DNA of 64,000 nucleotides from Phycisphaerales bacterium (GTDB lineage: Bacteria; Planctomycetota; Phycisphaerae; Sedimentisphaerales; Anaerobacaceae): contig JAUVYV010000006.1 in assembly GCA_030602885.1 (NCBI GenBank), positions 1-64,000 of the forward strand, given 5' to 3'. A program made the translations under genes and the position numbers. Positions 62,069 to 64,000 of the stretch are shown piece by piece (positions within the stretch are counted from its first letter, which is position 1; every line of letters starts with the position of its first letter). The notes beneath the pieces were generated by a model, which saw only the letters and a program-made list of their open reading frames with translations, ran no database searches and had not been told where the DNA came from.

Positions 62069-62162
62069 AGGATAAACTCAGGGTAAACTCAAGTGTGCAA
62101 CCCGCCGGTGGAACCGGGGGCTAAATATTTCGCCTGCAGGCAGGTGGGGGGGGTTAGTCGGT

Positions 62163-62516
62163 TTAGTCGAAGTTGGCGACGGTTGAGGGGAGCTGCATGG
62201 CGGCTTCGGCAGTTGGTCTGTCGTCGGTAATTTCGAAGATGCCGTCAAGGCCTGTAACCTGGAAGGCGCCCCGCGTGAACCAGTTGATATTGCATAGGAT
62301 GAGGCGACGCTTGTTATCGGTGAGGATTTGACGCAGCCGCAGCAGTTTTGCAAGACTGGGAGAAGTGACTATGTCGATTTTGGCGAAATCGATGATGGCG
62401 TCGCAGTCGTCTCTGTCAGTTAGAATATCAGCTACCGTCTTCAACTCACCGTTCAGATGCGGCTCACGCTCGGGAATGAACGTGATAATGTCATCAGCCA
62501 CGTTTTCAACTTCCAT
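62163..62516 (-). CDS. STAS-domain protein (anti-sigma antagonist-like)
   Basis: Start at 62516, with AGGAGAG 5 nt upstream; upstream ATGs lack it. 117 aa with the beta-alpha-beta of STAS: CDAIIDFAKIDIVTSPSLAK then LLRLRQILTDNKRRLILCNI and a C-terminal helix. The Ser in VTSPSLAKLL sits where SpoIIAA-like proteins are phosphorylated. Likely a partner-switching regulator; the kinase is not adjacent. Confidence 0.75.
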   Translation of the reverse strand: MEVENVADDIITFIPEREPHLNGELKTVADILTDRDDCDAIIDFAKIDIVTSPSLAKLLRLRQILTDNKRRLILCNINWFTRGAFQVTGLDGIFEITDDRPTAEAAMQLPSTVANFD

Positions 62517-62759
62517 CGAATCTCTCCTTGTTTCGGACATTGACGCATTTGTACGCTGTCTCAACATATTCTATCGGCATAACCGGGCGCTACTTTAACC
62601 AAGTTGCCGGGCTACTACAGTGAAATTCTGTGCATTGCCCGATAAAATGGCTCGCGGCACAATCCGGGAGTGAAAAAGTGCTATTTTGGATTGACGGCCT
62701 GGACGGAGCGAGGGGAATGAGAGGTCGAGAAGTGGTAATTCGAATCCGGGTCGCGTATT

Positions 62760-62793
62760 CCGCCAGCCCGCCAAACGAACGGCGGGTAAAAGG
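62760..62793. repeat. Second copy of the short palindromic element
   Basis: ccgccagcccgcc-aaacgaac-ggcgggtaaaagg, one base different from 33671-33704. A hairpin of 6 or more GC pairs. Lies between the STAS and RRM genes. Confidence 0.75.
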
Positions 62794-62850
62794 GGGGTAA
62801 ACTTCGCCATGAGTGTGCGTATCGGATTTTTGAGCAGTAGCGGCTCTTAC

Positions 62851-63222
62851 TTAGTAGCGGTTGCCGCCGCGGTTGTTGCCGGAACGGCCTCGTGGTCCGC
62901 TTCGGCCGCCGCGCTTATCACCTGAACGGCCTCTTGGGCCACCTCGAAAACCGCCTTGTCCTGGTCGGCTACGTGGTTCGGGTTTTGGCTTAGCTACGTT
63001 GACGCTCATGGGACGTCCGTTGAAGTCTTTGTCGTTCAATTCTTCGATAGCTTTTTCCGCCTCTTCTTTGGAGGGCATTTCGATGAAGCCGAATCCCTTT
63101 GATTTACCGCTGTACTTATCCATTATCAGGCGGACTTCTGTGACTTGGCCGAACTGTTCGAAGGTCTCTCTCAATTCACTTTCCGTGACGTCAAACAACA
63201 GATTTCCCACATAAAGATTCAT
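62851..63222 (-). CDS. RRM RNA-binding protein with Gly/Arg tail
   Basis: 123 aa from the ATG at 63222 (AAGGGAA upstream). One RRM: RNP2 LYVGNL, RNP1 SKGFGFIEM, and the alpha-beta order of Rbp proteins of cyanobacteria and planctomycetes. The tail has RGG repeats (GFRGGPRGRSG, GGRSGPRGRSG). Binds single-stranded RNA, often in cold or stress response. Confidence 0.92.
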   Translation of the reverse strand: MNLYVGNLLFDVTESELRETFEQFGQVTEVRLIMDKYSGKSKGFGFIEMPSKEEAEKAIEELNDKDFNGRPMSVNVAKPKPEPRSRPGQGGFRGGPRGRSGDKRGGRSGPRGRSGNNRGGNRY

Positions 63223-63791
63223 GGTTTTTATTCCCTTTCTCTTAAGAAAACGCGTGCCGGAATTATCGGCTGTCAATATTTACGTTGCATGATTATATCC
63301 GGTCTGCTCGAAGGAATCAATAGTTATCGTGATTTTTATTGAAGGGGTCCATTGTGGCGAGTGCAGGTGAAAACCCACCGCAGAGGTGGCAGCGTTTCGG
63401 GGGAATGATGCGGCGGCAGATGAGTGGAGGGGGGATTTGTGGGGTGCAGGAATTTTGTTATTTATAGGTCTTTTGGCGGCGAGAGACAAAACGAGTGGAT
63501 ACCGCGAAGGTGCCGAAGAACGGGCGGGAGGTGTGTCAAGATGTAAGTCCTTAGGGGCAAAGGGATTGTGAGGTTGGGGTTTGGGTGTGGGCGTTGAAGA
63601 GGTGCGAGAAATTTTTCGGACAGGGCAGTTTTGCAGTGAAACAGGCCTATTCGAGTCGCAGAGGAGGGGGTGGTTTTTGGCCTGATTTTTGGCTTAATTG
63701 CGATATAGAGAAAGACAAAGGATTTTTTTGCCGATAAAAAGCGTTGGTTGTTCTTTGGGAAGCGGAGCGTTGTGAGCCATGAGGTTATCGT
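63223..63791. other. Intergenic region without a supported gene
   Basis: A GTG-start frame at 63354-63467 (SAGENPPQRWQRFGGMM...) has no supporting site and may be chance. The rest is G-rich on the plus strand. No RNA gene or clear terminator seen. Confidence 0.45.
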
Positions 63792-64000
63792 ATGGATGCT
63801 ACTAATAATTCGACTCTGAGCGGAATTAAGGGTGCGACGCGGCGTCTTTGTGCAATTGTAGAAAGAGCAGGTGAGGCAATCGCGATTCTGGGGCTCGATG
63901 ATGAGATTCGATATGCAAACACAGCGTGGGTGAGAATGCACGGGTACGGGCGAGTAGGCGAGCTGGTGGGTAAACATATCAGCTTGTTTCATACGGAAGA
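63792..64000 (+). CDS. PAS-domain sensor, 3' end outside the window
   Basis: ATG at 63792 with GAGG 8 nt upstream; open to the window edge (69 codons). The translation RLCAIVERAGEAIAILGLDD then YANTAWVRMHGYG and ELVGKHISLFH is the start of a PAS domain (as in histidine kinases and PAS-GGDEF proteins). Downstream output domain unseen. Confidence 0.8.
   Translation, partial: MDATNNSTLSGIKGATRRLCAIVERAGEAIAILGLDDEIRYANTAWVRMHGYGRVGELVGKHISLFHTE

Noticed and set aside
62078-62353. 91-aa minus-strand ORF
   Set aside because: Overlaps the STAS gene in another frame; Pro/Ser-rich, no site.
63462-63992. 176-aa minus-strand ORF
   Set aside because: Overlaps the start of the PAS gene on the other strand; no ribosome site and no domain.

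Overview
The window looks like a chromosomal contig from a Planctomycetota bacterium, most likely the Phycisphaerae/Sedimentisphaerales side. This is inference from gene content: a giant secreted beta-helix/RHS protein, secreted carbohydrate-active enzymes (GH116, DUF1080), a PIG-L deacetylase, an RRM RNA-binding protein with a Gly/Arg tail, and intergenic repeats that translate as Lys/Asn/Pro-rich pseudo-ORFs. No 16S rRNA is present, so the taxonomy is not proven.

Layout. 1-19.3 kb: the end of a TPR gene, then one 16.7-kb ORF for a 5,577-aa exported protein (FN3, PKD, five beta-helix blocks, cadherin-like, TSP3, RHS/YD repeats with an inserted LamG domain, RHS core and a variable tip), three small membrane-anchored genes and an orphan RHS scrap. 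19.9-33.4 kb: an integrative island next to, and running into, a tRNA-Cys gene. Its cargo is a four-gene putative defence cluster (PLD-helicase, Eco57I-type methylase, two unrecognised proteins). Its mobility module has an AlpA-like excisionase, a Cys-rich small protein, a TOPRIM/DUF3987 protein, an Xre regulator and a tyrosine integrase. 33.4-34.0 kb: a strong hairpin and what looks like an ORF-less group II intron remnant. 34-56 kb: mostly host genes, namely cystathionine gamma-synthase, a lipoprotein hydrolase, GH116, a nucleotidyltransferase pair, glycyl-tRNA synthetase, PspC, DUF1080, a 1,464-aa fused 2-hydroxyacyl-CoA dehydratase activase, IspH, ribosomal S1, a sigma-70 factor, Apt, AroB, a DRE-TIM aldolase, PrmC and PIG-L.

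56.1-62.1 kb: a second accessory region bracketed by a 48-bp direct repeat. It holds a tightly overlapped six-gene minus-strand operon: acyl carrier protein, Xre regulator, ImmA/IrrE metallopeptidase, a thymidylate-synthase-like enzyme, a protein resembling the helical domain of phage 5-hmdU DNA kinase/alpha-glutamyl-putrescinyl-thymine enzymes, and a radical SAM/SPASM enzyme. TS-like, hmdU-kinase-like and radical SAM families recall phage thymine-hypermodification pathways, but nothing here looks like a prophage. This is my main candidate for an undescribed system: a cellular nucleotide- or DNA-modification pathway with its own Xre/ImmA switch. 62.1-64 kb: a STAS protein, the RRM protein and the start of a PAS-domain sensor that runs off the right edge.
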